NCBI GenBank assembly: GCA_027491945.1
Contig: JAOZFZ010000007.1
Location: 1 to 10,102 of the forward strand
Direction: 5' to 3'
Length of the DNA: 10,102 bases
DNA from: Thermoproteota archaeon
Lineage (GTDB): Archaea > Thermoproteota > Korarchaeia > JAOZGF01 > JAOZFZ01
Shown: positions 1-6,294 of the stretch, piece by piece
How positions within the stretch are numbered: position 1 is the stretch's first letter
Layout of the letters: the number at the start of each line of letters is the position of its first letter
Program-made: the position numbers and the translations under genes
The notes under the pieces: model-generated
What the model was told of the DNA's origin: nothing
Seen by the model: the letters and a program-made list of their open reading frames with translations, nothing else
Databases searched by the model: none

Positions 1-67
1 GCATGGACAGCAATATCTATGGTTCTTTGCGCCTATCAAGTAGCCCTAGGCTCTGGAGGAGGTCTTA
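1..67 (+). other. window edge upstream of rnp4, possible end of an unidentified gene
   Basis: All three forward frames are open from the left edge for some distance and end in stops at 41-43, 69-71 and 82-84. The frame ending TGA at 69-71 overlaps the rnp4 TTG start in a TTGA arrangement typical of coupled genes. The frame ending at 43 would leave a more usual gap before the SD site. None of the short peptides resembles a protein I can name, so I cannot tell which frame, if any, is the tail of an upstream gene. The segment does contain the rnp4 SD site, GGAGGAGG at 55-62. Confidence 0.3.
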
Positions 68-412
68 TTGAGGAAGTCAAGTAGAAGAAGGATCGCTAAG
101 GAAAGGATAAACATTTTAATGAGCCTGGCAGAGCAAGTTCATCGTGAAGATCCTGAGCTAGCCCAGCGTTACTATAATTTAGCGCGAAAAATAGCGCTTA
201 AAGCCCGTCTCAGCCTGCCCAAAAGGTGGAGTACAAGGATATGCAAAAAATGTAAACGACTGCTGTTTCCAGGTTTCAACGCTAGAGTAAGGCTTAGACA
301 GGGCAGATTCCCTCATATAGTATTGACCTGCGCCTCCTGCGGGGGCCAAACCCGATATCCCTATAAGGTTAGGGAAAGGGAAAAATGTAAAGCTTCAAAA
401 ATATTCCCGTGA
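68..412 (+). CDS. rnp4: Ribonuclease P protein component 4 (Rpp21/Rpr2 family)
   Basis: This 114-residue basic protein is a subunit of archaeal RNase P, the ribonucleoprotein that removes 5' leaders from precursor tRNAs. In the family, Rpp21 pairs with Rpp29 on the specificity domain of the RNA. The N-terminal half (about residues 5-48) is helical and rich in Arg and Lys. The C-terminal half has two CxxC pairs (Cys59/Cys62 and Cys88/Cys91) expected to hold one zinc ion. The length matches the family's usual 100-120 residues. The start is TTG, chosen because a near-perfect SD (GGAGGAGG, 55-62) sits five bases upstream. It is the first recognisable gene of a translation operon, 20 bases ahead of rps19e. 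The family call is firm; the exact start is good but not certain because TTG is used. Confidence 0.9.
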   Translation: MRKSSRRRIAKERINILMSLAEQVHREDPELAQRYYNLARKIALKARLSLPKRWSTRICKKCKRLLFPGFNARVRLRQGRFPHIVLTCASCGGQTRYPYKVREREKCKASKIFP

Positions 413-432
413 AATGAGGTGTGTGAGGGGGC

Positions 433-900
433 ATGACGACCATCTTCGACGTACCAACCGATGTACTTTTGGAAAGAGTAGCGGAAAAGCTGAAGAAAAT
501 GCCTGAGATCAAACAGCCCGAGTGGGCCTACTACGTAAAGACGGGCGTTTCGCGGGAGAGAAGGCCAAGCAATCCGGAGTGGTGGCATATTAGAGCAGCC
601 TCAATACTCCGAAAGATATACATCCATGGCCCTATAGGAACTGAAAAACTGCGAAACATGTATGGCGGAAGAAAGAACAACGGTTCAAAGCCGGAACACT
701 TCCGGAAGGGAGGAGGAAAGATAATACGTGTAATACTCCAACATCTTGAGTCGGCTGGCCTTGTAAAGCATGTTGAAAGAGAAGACGGGGTTAAGGGAAG
801 GGTCTTAACGGATAAAGGCCGGTCACTACTCGATAAAACGGCCTTTGAAGTCAAGAAGACGCTTGAGAAAACAATTCCAACTCTCAAAAAATATACCTAG
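433..900 (+). CDS. rps19e: 30S ribosomal protein S19e
   Basis: S19e is a small-subunit ribosomal protein found in archaea and eukaryotes but not bacteria; in eukaryotes it is needed for late small-subunit rRNA maturation. The 155-residue length is typical. Recognisable family segments are the N-terminal helical part with the YYVKTG stretch (33-38), the [14 protein letters not shown] block (50-63), the basic [14 protein letters not shown] loop (82-95) and the following helix ending HLESAGLV (104-111), all of the winged-helix fold. The ATG start is preceded by the G-rich SD-like run GAGGGGGC (424-431). It lies between rnp4 and the PDCD5-like gene, the conserved archaeal order, with six bases separating its stop from the next possible start codon. 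I see no irregularity. Confidence 0.97.
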   Translation: MTTIFDVPTDVLLERVAEKLKKMPEIKQPEWAYYVKTGVSRERRPSNPEWWHIRAASILRKIYIHGPIGTEKLRNMYGGRKNNGSKPEHFRKGGGKIIRVILQHLESAGLVKHVEREDGVKGRVLTDKGRSLLDKTAFEVKKTLEKTIPTLKKYT

Positions 901-912
901 CTGGGGATGCTT

Positions 913-1239
913 ATGGAGGAAGAGCTAGAAGCACTTAAACAGAGAAAACTGTTAGAGCTACAGAAAAAATTAATGGAGGAAGAGGAGAGAAGAAAGGCGC
1001 TAGAAAAATATGAGCAGCAGAAGCGTGCGGCCTTACGGGTAATCCTAACGCCCGAAGCACGTGAAAGACTAAACAATATACGGATAGTTCGGCCTTCTCT
1101 TGCTGAGTCTATAGAACTCCAGCTAATACAGCTTTATAACATGGGAAGGATAAGAGGGCAGATAACCGATGAACAACTAAAACGCATCCTCCTCTCCGTT
1201 CAACGCCAGAGAAAAGAGATTAAGGTCAGATTTAAGTAA
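913..1239 (+). CDS. DNA-binding PDCD5 (TFAR19) family protein
   Basis: The protein is a homologue of eukaryotic PDCD5/TFAR19, a small helical-bundle protein that archaea nearly always encode beside S19e. Archaeal members are usually annotated as DNA-binding, but their cellular role is not settled; the neighbourhood suggests a link to translation. The N-terminal 45 residues form one long, highly charged helix of Glu, Lys and Arg. The core after it carries the conserved pattern [17 protein letters not shown] (45-61), then [19 protein letters not shown] (71-89) and a basic C-terminus. I chose ATG 913 (108 residues) over the in-frame ATG 907 because the GGGG run at 903-906 is correctly spaced for 913 but abuts 907; using 907 adds two residues. 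Confidence 0.9.
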   Translation: MEEELEALKQRKLLELQKKLMEEEERRKALEKYEQQKRAALRVILTPEARERLNNIRIVRPSLAESIELQLIQLYNMGRIRGQITDEQLKRILLSVQRQRKEIKVRFK

Positions 1240-1255
1240 CGGGGTGCTGCTGCTC

Positions 1256-1411
1256 ATGGCCAGCCATAAACCACTCGGGAGGAAACTCAGATTAGCAAAG
1301 AGAATTAAGCAGAACAGGCGAATTCCTGTTTGGGTAATTCTAAAGACTAATCGAAAGGTCATGCAAAACCCAAAACAGAGGAACTGGAGGCGCTCTAGGC
1401 TTAAGTTTTGA
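1256..1411 (+). CDS. rpl39e: 50S ribosomal protein L39e
   Basis: This 51-residue, extremely basic protein is the archaeal/eukaryotic L39e, which lines the large-subunit peptide exit tunnel near the constriction. I found it by reading the gap between the PDCD5-like gene and rpl31e; such short genes are easily missed. The translation begins [20 protein letters not shown] and contains [15 protein letters not shown] (21-35) and a C-terminal [10 protein letters not shown] (42-51). All three segments are hallmarks of the family, and 51 residues is its standard length. The ATG start has GGGGTG (1241-1246) as a well-spaced SD. An in-frame GTG at 1244 would add four residues (VLLL-like) and is less likely. 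The TGA stop overlaps the SD for rpl31e, which suggests coupled translation. Confidence 0.96.
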   Translation: MASHKPLGRKLRLAKRIKQNRRIPVWVILKTNRKVMQNPKQRNWRRSRLKF

Positions 1412-1424
1412 GGTGTGAAATGCA

Positions 1425-1712
1425 GTGAGCGAAACTCAGGTTGAGGCTGTTTTCACCCTAAGAAAAGTCTTTCAAACTCCAAAGGTAACATGGAAGTCTA
1501 AGAAAGCAATAGGCACCCTTCGGCTGCAGGCTTTGCGGCAATTTAGAGGGGCTGAGGTTAAGATCAGCCCTGAGCTAAATAGTCTCATTTGGTCGCGCGG
1601 CATGCGCAATCCGCCGCGAAAAGTAAAAGTTCTGCTAGAAGTACAAACGGAGGGAGAGAAAAAGATTATCGTGTTAAAACCAGCCAAGCAGCCGCAGGTT
1701 GCCTCTAAATGA
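1425..1712 (+). CDS. rpl31e: 50S ribosomal protein L31e
   Basis: L31e is a large-subunit protein of archaea and eukaryotes located near the tunnel exit. The 95-residue product has the family pattern: a first beta strand (about residues 6-13), the basic KKAIGTLRLQALRQFRG stretch (26-42), then EVKISPELNSLIWSRGMRNPP (44-64), which includes the W-S-R-G-x-x-x-P-P signature. A strand (KVKVLLEVQT) and a Lys-rich tail follow. The start is GTG, set by GAGGTG at 1410-1415, which overlaps the L39e stop. The nearby ATG at 1420 reads immediately into a stop and is not used. Its TGA stop overlaps the ATG of aIF6 (ATGA), so these two genes are very likely translationally coupled. Confidence 0.96.
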   Translation: MSETQVEAVFTLRKVFQTPKVTWKSKKAIGTLRLQALRQFRGAEVKISPELNSLIWSRGMRNPPRKVKVLLEVQTEGEKKIIVLKPAKQPQVASK

Positions 1713-2380
1713 TAGTTCGTCTTCACCACCGTGGAGAAACGGTGATCGGGGTCTATTTTGCCTCAAACGATGACTTCACATTTATCCCACCCGACACAAG
1801 TGAGAATGTGCGATTGCTAATTGAAAAAACGCTTAGGACATCCATAGTTGAAACCACCGTGCTTGGGACCAGTCTGGTAGGTGTGTTCACCGTGCTTAAC
1901 TCCCATGGGATAGTAGTACCCTATTTATGTGATGACCATGAGCTTAGCGCTATTAAAGAGGAGGTAGACATACCTGTAATGCCCATTGACTCAGTCTATA
2001 CGGCGCTAAAGAACCTCGTTGTTGCAAACGATGAGCATATCTTCCTTTCCTCCCTCTTCAGTCCGTCTGTAAGGGAAAAAATTAAGGCCTTTCTAAAGGC
2101 TGACCATGCACATCTATGGGATAGCCCAGAAAACCCCCTTCTAGGGGGGCTTCTTATCTTAACAAACCGCGGTGGTGTAGTCTCTCCTCTCGTTTCGCCA
2201 AGCCTGATAAGAACAATCTCCCGGCTCATAGGTTTTGATGTCGGGATTACAACCGTGAACTCAGGCTTTAAATACACAGCCTTCGGCTTGGTTGCAAATT
2301 CGAAAGGGGCAATAGCAGGTCTTAAGACAACAGGTTTAGAGCTAGCCACCATGGCCAAGGGTTTACGTTTAACTGTTTAA
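1709..2380 (+). CDS. eif6: Translation initiation factor aIF6
   Basis: aIF6/eIF6 binds the large ribosomal subunit near L14 and L24e and blocks premature subunit joining. The 223-residue product has the family length and its repeated alpha/beta pentein-like layout. Recognisable points are GVYFASNDDF near residues 14-23, SLVGVFTVLNSHGIVVP (55-71), TNRGGVVSPLVS in the fourth repeat, and VANSKGAIAGLKTTGLEL near the C-terminus, which corresponds to the well conserved VANSKGxxVGPxTTGxEL segment. The second repeat fits eIF6 better than any alternative. Several loops differ from the usual consensus, for example AGLKTTGL in place of VGPxTTGP, but the reading frame is intact. The ATG overlaps the rpl31e stop, and the gene is 17 bases from the preferred start of rpl18a. 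Confidence 0.93.
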   Translation: MIVRLHHRGETVIGVYFASNDDFTFIPPDTSENVRLLIEKTLRTSIVETTVLGTSLVGVFTVLNSHGIVVPYLCDDHELSAIKEEVDIPVMPIDSVYTALKNLVVANDEHIFLSSLFSPSVREKIKAFLKADHAHLWDSPENPLLGGLLILTNRGGVVSPLVSPSLIRTISRLIGFDVGITTVNSGFKYTAFGLVANSKGAIAGLKTTGLELATMAKGLRLTV

Positions 2381-2397
2381 GATAGCGGGTGGTCCTT

Positions 2398-2661
2398 GTG
2401 GCAGAGGTAAAACTCTTTCGGGTAGAGGGTTACATAAAAAAACCACGAGAAAAGATCTTCTTTAGAAAGGAATACAGGGCTCTCACTGAGAGAGAAGTTC
2501 TAGAGAAAGTTTTCTCTGAATTAGGGAGTAAACATAGGGCTAAAAGAGCGGAGATAGTGATAAATCAGCTGAAGGAGATAGAACCTGAGGAAGCCTCAGA
2601 TCCAGTAATAAGGCAGATGCTAGAGGTTATGGGTGATCTTAGTGGAGAAGACAGGGAATGA
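2398..2661 (+). CDS. rpl18a: 50S ribosomal protein L18a/L20a (LX)
   Basis: This 87-residue protein is the short archaeal form of eukaryotic L18a (older name LX), a large-subunit protein. The start KLFRVEGYIKK (residues 5-15) is the typical opening strand. It is followed by FFRKEYRALTEREVLEKVFSELGSKH and the AEIVINQLKEI strand-turn, all family features; the last 25 residues are an acidic helix. I chose GTG 2398 over the in-frame GTG 2389 because GGTGG (2388-2392) lies about five bases ahead of 2398, and family members rarely have an extra MVL- prefix. Its coding end contains the SD and start of the prefoldin gene, a 20-base overlap, so the two are almost certainly coupled. Confidence 0.92.
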   Translation: MAEVKLFRVEGYIKKPREKIFFRKEYRALTEREVLEKVFSELGSKHRAKRAEIVINQLKEIEPEEASDPVIRQMLEVMGDLSGEDRE

Positions 2662-3049
2662 ATCTCTGATTGCTCAGTTTCAGTATATACGTTCTGTTGT
2701 TGATGCTCTGCAGGTGGAAATAGACAGGCTAAGCGAAGTCCATACACAACTTAAGATGACAATTGCAGGGTTGAGAGAACTTAAGAGCGGAGATGAAATA
2801 CTTGTATCGCAGGGTTCAGGCATTTTTCTAAGGTCTACGATCATTAAAGACGACCCTGTTCTAATAAGCGTTGGAGCGAACGTCTACATAGAAAAACCTA
2901 AAGAAGAGGCCATTCAATATCTCAAAAAGCAAGTAGAAAGAATTGAGGTGCTATCAAGAAATTACAGATCTCAGTTGCTTCGTTACCTGCAATACCTTGA
3001 AGTTCTTAGAGGAAAACTTGAAGAATCAGCTCAAAAGAGCTCGGGCTAA
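2642..3049 (+). CDS. pfdA: Prefoldin subunit alpha
   Basis: Prefoldin alpha forms the hexameric jellyfish-shaped holdase with beta subunits and passes unfolded proteins to the group II chaperonin. The 135-residue protein shows the class layout. An N-terminal coiled-coil helix runs from about residue 8 to 48 and a C-terminal coiled coil from about 86 to 132. Between them is a beta-hairpin segment containing EILVSQGSGIFLRSTI and DPVLISVGANVYIEKP, which match the alpha-type (two-hairpin) family rather than beta. The start is GTG 2642, chosen because GGTGATC (2632-2638), a direct match to the 16S anti-SD region, lies just before it; the in-frame GTG 2633 would overlap this SD. This is the last + strand gene before the inverted ftsY. 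Confidence 0.92.
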   Translation: MEKTGNESLIAQFQYIRSVVDALQVEIDRLSEVHTQLKMTIAGLRELKSGDEILVSQGSGIFLRSTIIKDDPVLISVGANVYIEKPKEEAIQYLKKQVERIEVLSRNYRSQLLRYLQYLEVLRGKLEESAQKSSG

Positions 3050-3079
3050 TTAGCCCTTCCTAACCCCGGTTAACTTTTC
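3043..3079. terminator. palindromic junction between convergent pfdA and ftsY, likely terminator
   Basis: A perfect 14-base palindrome GGGCTAATTAGCCC (3043-3056) spans the pfdA stop codon. A second inverted repeat, TAACC-CC-GGTTA (3061-3072), follows and runs into TTTTCT at 3075-3080. In RNA this gives two short hairpins and a T-rich end on the + strand. Being palindromic, the hairpins also form in the opposite transcript. Archaeal termination mainly needs T-rich tracts, so the functional part may be only the T-run. The position between two convergent genes only 48 bases apart supports a terminator role; the call is inference. Confidence 0.45.
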
Positions 3080-3097
3080 TCCGCAATCTTTATAACT

Positions 3098-4030
3098 TTA
3101 ATTAGATGCCTCCACGCCTTCTTCAAATATTTGTTTGAGTATAACTTTAGGCTTATACTCAACTAGATCAGAATAACCCTGCCCAACTCCTAAAAAGAGT
3201 ATGGGTTTTCTCAAACAGTCAGCTACTGTTAAGATAACCCCTCCTTTATCTGTTGCGTCCATTTTAGTAATTACGGTGCAGTCCACATCTATTGCACCAT
3301 TGAAATACTTGCATTGGTAGAGAGCATCATTGCCGGCCAACCCGTCCACAACAAGCACCTTAAGATCTGGTTTATTCACTCTGACTGTCTTCCGCAGTTC
3401 TTCAAGAAGGTTCTCATCGGAGTGTACCCTACCTGCAGTATCGGCGCATACTACGTCATAAAAGCGCGTCTGCGCCTTTTTAACAGCATCGAATATAACG
3501 GCCGCGCTGTCAGCGCCCCTATTCTGTCGTACAACGGGCACCCCGATACCCTTTGCATACTCGGTCATCTGCTCTATTCCTGCTGCTCTGTAAGTGTCTG
3601 CTGCTGCTATTAGAACCCTGAAACCCCTATTTTTCAGGTAATTAGCTATTTTTGCAACCGTAAGGGATTTTCCGGTCCCATTAAAGCCTACAAACAATAT
3701 AACGCATGGTCTACTCCGTTTCCTCTTCTTCTTGACGAGTTCTTCTAGTCGCAATCTTGGCGTGTCTATTATTGAATATATCGCCTCCTCCATCAGTTCT
3801 CTTATCTTATCCTCTGCTGATCTTCTACTCACCTCTAAACCTAAAAGCTTCTCCTTTATAGTCTCCCTGAGGCGCTCTATGGTTTCAACGGCAACCCCTC
3901 CCCTCAAAAGAAGCAGCTCAACGTCTGAGAAAATCTGGTCTATATCTCTTTCAGTTAACTTCCTTGTTACAACCTTTCTTTTAAGCTCTTCGCTGATCTT
4001 TCTTAGCCCTTTCCCTAAGTTTGAAAACAT
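3098..4030 (-). CDS. ftsY: Signal recognition particle receptor FtsY (SRP GTPase)
   Basis: FtsY is the membrane-associated receptor that docks the SRP54-ribosome complex and hands nascent chains to SecYEG. The 310-residue protein has the N domain (about 1-95, helical and basic) and the G domain. The GTPase motifs are all present: P-loop GFNGTGKS (115-122), DTYRAAG (145-151), DTAGR (197-201), TKMD (255-258) and the closing GVGQGYSDL (281-289). The GxGQxxxDL ending and short N-terminus without an acidic A domain fit archaeal FtsY rather than SRP54, which would have a methionine-rich M domain. In the P-loop the usual GKTTT is GKSLT. The ATG start has GGTGAAG as SD (4035-4041, minus strand) and an in-frame stop directly upstream. 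It is oriented against the neighbouring translation operon, unlike the common pfdA-ftsY tandem. Confidence 0.97.
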   Translation of the reverse strand: MFSNLGKGLRKISEELKRKVVTRKLTERDIDQIFSDVELLLLRGGVAVETIERLRETIKEKLLGLEVSRRSAEDKIRELMEEAIYSIIDTPRLRLEELVKKKRKRSRPCVILFVGFNGTGKSLTVAKIANYLKNRGFRVLIAAADTYRAAGIEQMTEYAKGIGVPVVRQNRGADSAAVIFDAVKKAQTRFYDVVCADTAGRVHSDENLLEELRKTVRVNKPDLKVLVVDGLAGNDALYQCKYFNGAIDVDCTVITKMDATDKGGVILTVADCLRKPILFLGVGQGYSDLVEYKPKVILKQIFEEGVEASN

Positions 4031-4128
4031 CTACTTCACCAGTGCTCACACCTTGTTTAAGAGTAGACATCTAGCCATTTCATCCTAAATTTTTTAAGGC
4101 AGCCTTCCCATCTCCCTTGGTGCTTCTC
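4031..4128. promoter_or_regulatory. divergent promoter region of ftsY and argF
   Basis: The 98 bases between the two divergent starts contain one clear AT-rich box, CCTAAATTTTTTAAGG at 4084-4099, which is nearly self-complementary and TATA-like on both strands. On the + strand, transcription about 25 bases downstream would begin around 4118-4123, leaving argF a leader of only about 6-11 bases. On the minus strand it would begin near 4068, giving ftsY a leader of about 38 bases with a good SD. Whether one box serves both directions is inference. Confidence 0.5.
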
Positions 4129-5058
4129 ATGTTAAAGGGGAGAGATTTTTTAACGTTGAGTGATTTCACTCGTGAAGAGCTGCAGAACATTCTCAGCATA
4201 GCCCTGAGTTTTAAGAGGAACTACCTTGCAGGAGCCAAATTCAGTAGTCACCTCACAGGTAAAATCCTTGCAATGATCTTTGAAAAGCCGTCTACACGGA
4301 CAAGGGTTTCGTTTGAGGTTGCAATGGCCCAATTAGGAGGTTTTGCCATATACTTAGATTGGCGAACCCTTCAGCTTAGTAGGGGGGAGACAATCTCAGA
4401 CACGGGTAGGACCTTAAGTAGATACGTAGACGGGATAATGGCCCGTGTTTATGAGCATGAAAAACTTCTCGAGCTGGCTGAAGCAGCAACCGTACCCGTT
4501 ATAAATGGCTTATCCGACAGGTTTCATCCTTGTCAGGCTGCAGGAGATCTAATGACAATAATAGAAAAGAAAGGGTGGTTAAAGGGACGCAAGTTAGCCT
4601 TCATTGGAGACGGGAACAACGTCTGTAACTCGCTCTTAGTAGCATCAGCACTTATAGGGATGGATATTTGCGTCGCTACCCCCCCGGGGTATGAACCGGC
4701 AGATGATATTGTTGATAGGGCCGTCTCCCTTGCCGAACAAAGCGGGGCAATGATTAAGATAACCAACTCTCCGGAGGAAGCCGTTCGCAATGCCGATGTT
4801 GTGTACACGGATGTTTGGGTGAGCATGGGTCAAGAGGCGGAGAGAGAGAAGAGACTTAAGGATTTTGATGGTTTTCAGGTTAACGCTACCCTCGTATCTC
4901 TAGCTAAAAGTGACTTCATATTTATGCATTGCTTACCTGCACATCGGGGATTAGAGGTCTCTCCAGAAGTTATAGATGACCCCAAGCACTCTGTAGTTTG
5001 GGATCAGGCTGAAAATAGGCTCCACATCCAGAAAGCTATTCTCTCGCTTCTCATCTAA
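4129..5058 (+). CDS. argF: Ornithine carbamoyltransferase
   Basis: The enzyme transfers the carbamoyl group of carbamoyl phosphate to ornithine, giving citrulline, in cytoplasmic arginine biosynthesis; a catabolic role is possible but nothing here suggests it. The 309-residue product has the carbamoyl-phosphate site STRTR (55-59, within FEKPSTRTRVSFE), HPCQ (133-136), the ornithine-site D-V-W-V-S-M-G segment (228-234) and HCLPAHRG (267-274). The last two separate it from aspartate carbamoyltransferase. The length is normal. ATG 4129 is preferred over in-frame TTG 4117 and GTG 4120 because the family opens with LKGRDFLTLSDFT and GGTG (4119-4122) makes a usable SD. No other arginine gene is adjacent; it stands alone between ftsY and ftsZ, probably with its own promoter. 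Confidence 0.97.
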   Translation: MLKGRDFLTLSDFTREELQNILSIALSFKRNYLAGAKFSSHLTGKILAMIFEKPSTRTRVSFEVAMAQLGGFAIYLDWRTLQLSRGETISDTGRTLSRYVDGIMARVYEHEKLLELAEAATVPVINGLSDRFHPCQAAGDLMTIIEKKGWLKGRKLAFIGDGNNVCNSLLVASALIGMDICVATPPGYEPADDIVDRAVSLAEQSGAMIKITNSPEEAVRNADVVYTDVWVSMGQEAEREKRLKDFDGFQVNATLVSLAKSDFIFMHCLPAHRGLEVSPEVIDDPKHSVVWDQAENRLHIQKAILSLLI

Positions 5059-5207
5059 AGCTTTGGTACCACTCATCCGTCACCTTTTAAAAGGGAGAAC
5101 TAATCAGGTCATGGCAACAAGCCACCCCATACCAACCTTCTCGGTTTACAGTGTGGGTGCCTTAAGTTAAAAACCTATCTAGGCATCTGCGGCATGGGTG
5201 AAGCATT
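5059..5207 (+). promoter_or_regulatory. argF-ftsZ intergenic region with two TATA-like boxes
   Basis: This is the longest non-coding stretch of the window. It contains a perfect palindrome CCTTTTAAAAGG (5083-5094) that looks like a TATA box, with an ATG 23 bases after its centre. A second box, GTTAAAAAC (5166-5174), lies 35-40 bases ahead of the ftsZ TTG and would place a transcription start near 5193-5198. GGGTGA (5196-5201) is a good SD for the TTG at 5208. The second box is the better candidate for the main promoter of the ftsZ-secE-nusG block. The first could drive a small leader RNA or be a regulator site. Confidence 0.5.
5121..5161 (+). other. hairpin in the ftsZ leader
   Basis: Bases 5123-5132 pair with 5151-5159 (CACCC-c-ATAC against GTGTGGGTG, one bulged C and one G-U pair). 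Inside this, AACC (5134-5137) pairs with GGTT (5143-5146) around a TTCTC loop. In a non-coding spacer a two-part stem of this size is unusual. It could be the 3' end of the argF transcript, a leader structure, or a small RNA; no known RNA family is recognisable. Confidence 0.35.
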
Positions 5208-6284
5208 TTGAGGAGGACACAAGGGGTTAAAACCTCAAAATACGGCGTCACAGATGAAGAACTCAAGACTATACTTGAACAGTCTAAGGCGAGAGTACTT
5301 GCTGTTGGCGTTGGAGGAGCAGGTGGAAACGTAGCTAACCTTCTCTTTTCAATGCGAGCTAACCATATAGAAGTAATGGCTATAAACACCGATGCTCAAG
5401 ATCTCTTAAAAGTTAGGTCTGACATAAAGCTCCTTATAGGGAAGAGTATTACGGGAGGGCTTGGGGCGGGAAGCGATCCAATCATAGGGGAAGCGGCTGC
5501 TAAGGAAAACTTTGAGGAGATAAAAGAGGCGCTTGGAGGGTCAGATCTCGTCTTTCTAATAGCGGGATTAGGAGGGGGTACGGGGACAGGGGCATCCCCA
5601 ATAGTGGCAAAGGCTGCTAGGGAAACAGGGGCTATAGTTGTTTCGATAGTTTTCTTCCCCTTCTCGGTCGAAGGGGCAAAGAGGCAGGAGATAGCTTTGG
5701 AGGGGATAAGAGATATACTCTCAAACAGTGATGCTTTCCTTCTCGTTCAAAATGACAAGATACTAGAACTAAAGCCCAACATATCCATAAACGAGGGAAT
5801 TGAACACGCAAACAGGATGGTTGTTGATCTCATGAACAACCTTGTTAAAATAATTAGAAGCTCTTCTTTGATAAATGTAGACTTCGCTGACATACGGACC
5901 GTTCTTGAAGAGGGGGGCGTTGCGGCTTTCTTCTCAAATAAGCTCAAAATGGGCGATAAGACCGAGGATATAGCAAAGGATGTTCTCTCAAACCCATTGC
6001 TTGAGGTGGATATCTCTGGTGGAAAGAAGGCTTTAATCTTCGTTGAAGCGCCGCCCGGCTTAGAAATAGAAAGAATAAATGAGATCATAGAGGGCATAGT
6101 CGCTCAGCTTGATCCAAAGGCTCATGTCATATGGGGAGCTGATCTAACCGTCAATCAGGGAAGTTCTGAGGTTGATGTTTTCTCCTTCATTACCGGCGTT
6201 AAGCTTAAGGGTATAGAGTTAGAAGAGAGGGCCCAGGTCCCAAAGCCTCGAGTAGACCTTGGTCTTGATCTGGAATCTCTGTGA
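5208..6284 (+). CDS. ftsZ: Cell division protein FtsZ
   Basis: FtsZ is a tubulin-like GTPase that polymerises into the mid-cell ring. The 358-residue product contains GVGGAGGN (34-41), NTDAQDL (60-66), the tubulin signature GGGTGTG (122-128), NRMV (202-205) and the T7 loop NVDFAD (223-228) with the catalytic acidic residues. A C-terminal subdomain ends near residue 332, and a short 26-residue tail closes with LGLDLESL, possibly the partner-binding peptide. An N-terminal extension of about 28 residues precedes the core. Location directly upstream of secE-nusG matches FtsZ1 of many archaea. The TTG start is set by GGGTGA (5196-5201). A second SD-like run, GAGGAGG (5210-5216), has no suitable start after it. 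Confidence 0.97.
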   Translation: MRRTQGVKTSKYGVTDEELKTILEQSKARVLAVGVGGAGGNVANLLFSMRANHIEVMAINTDAQDLLKVRSDIKLLIGKSITGGLGAGSDPIIGEAAAKENFEEIKEALGGSDLVFLIAGLGGGTGTGASPIVAKAARETGAIVVSIVFFPFSVEGAKRQEIALEGIRDILSNSDAFLLVQNDKILELKPNISINEGIEHANRMVVDLMNNLVKIIRSSSLINVDFADIRTVLEEGGVAAFFSNKLKMGDKTEDIAKDVLSNPLLEVDISGGKKALIFVEAPPGLEIERINEIIEGIVAQLDPKAHVIWGADLTVNQGSSEVDVFSFITGVKLKGIELEERAQVPKPRVDLGLDLESL

Positions 6285-6294
6285 GGCAGACTTC

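Noticed and set aside
2134..2149. C5-TTCTA-G6 hairpin inside aIF6.
   Set aside because: It is a short G/C run coding for Pro-Leu-Leu-Gly-Gly, with no supporting context; the frame is intact across it.
2389..2397. Upstream GTG start for rpl18a.
   Set aside because: It overlaps the SD-like GGTGG and adds residues not seen in the family; GTG 2398 is better placed.
3314..4088. Two + strand open frames (3314-3613 and 3732-4088) opposite ftsY.
   Set aside because: They are antisense to a clear FtsY gene with all GTPase motifs; their peptides are low-complexity Ser-rich or otherwise unrecognisable.
6259..6294. Upstream TTG start for secE, giving 74 residues and overlapping ftsZ.
   Set aside because: The extra 12 residues are unlike SecE N-termini, and ATG 6295 has a suitable SD.
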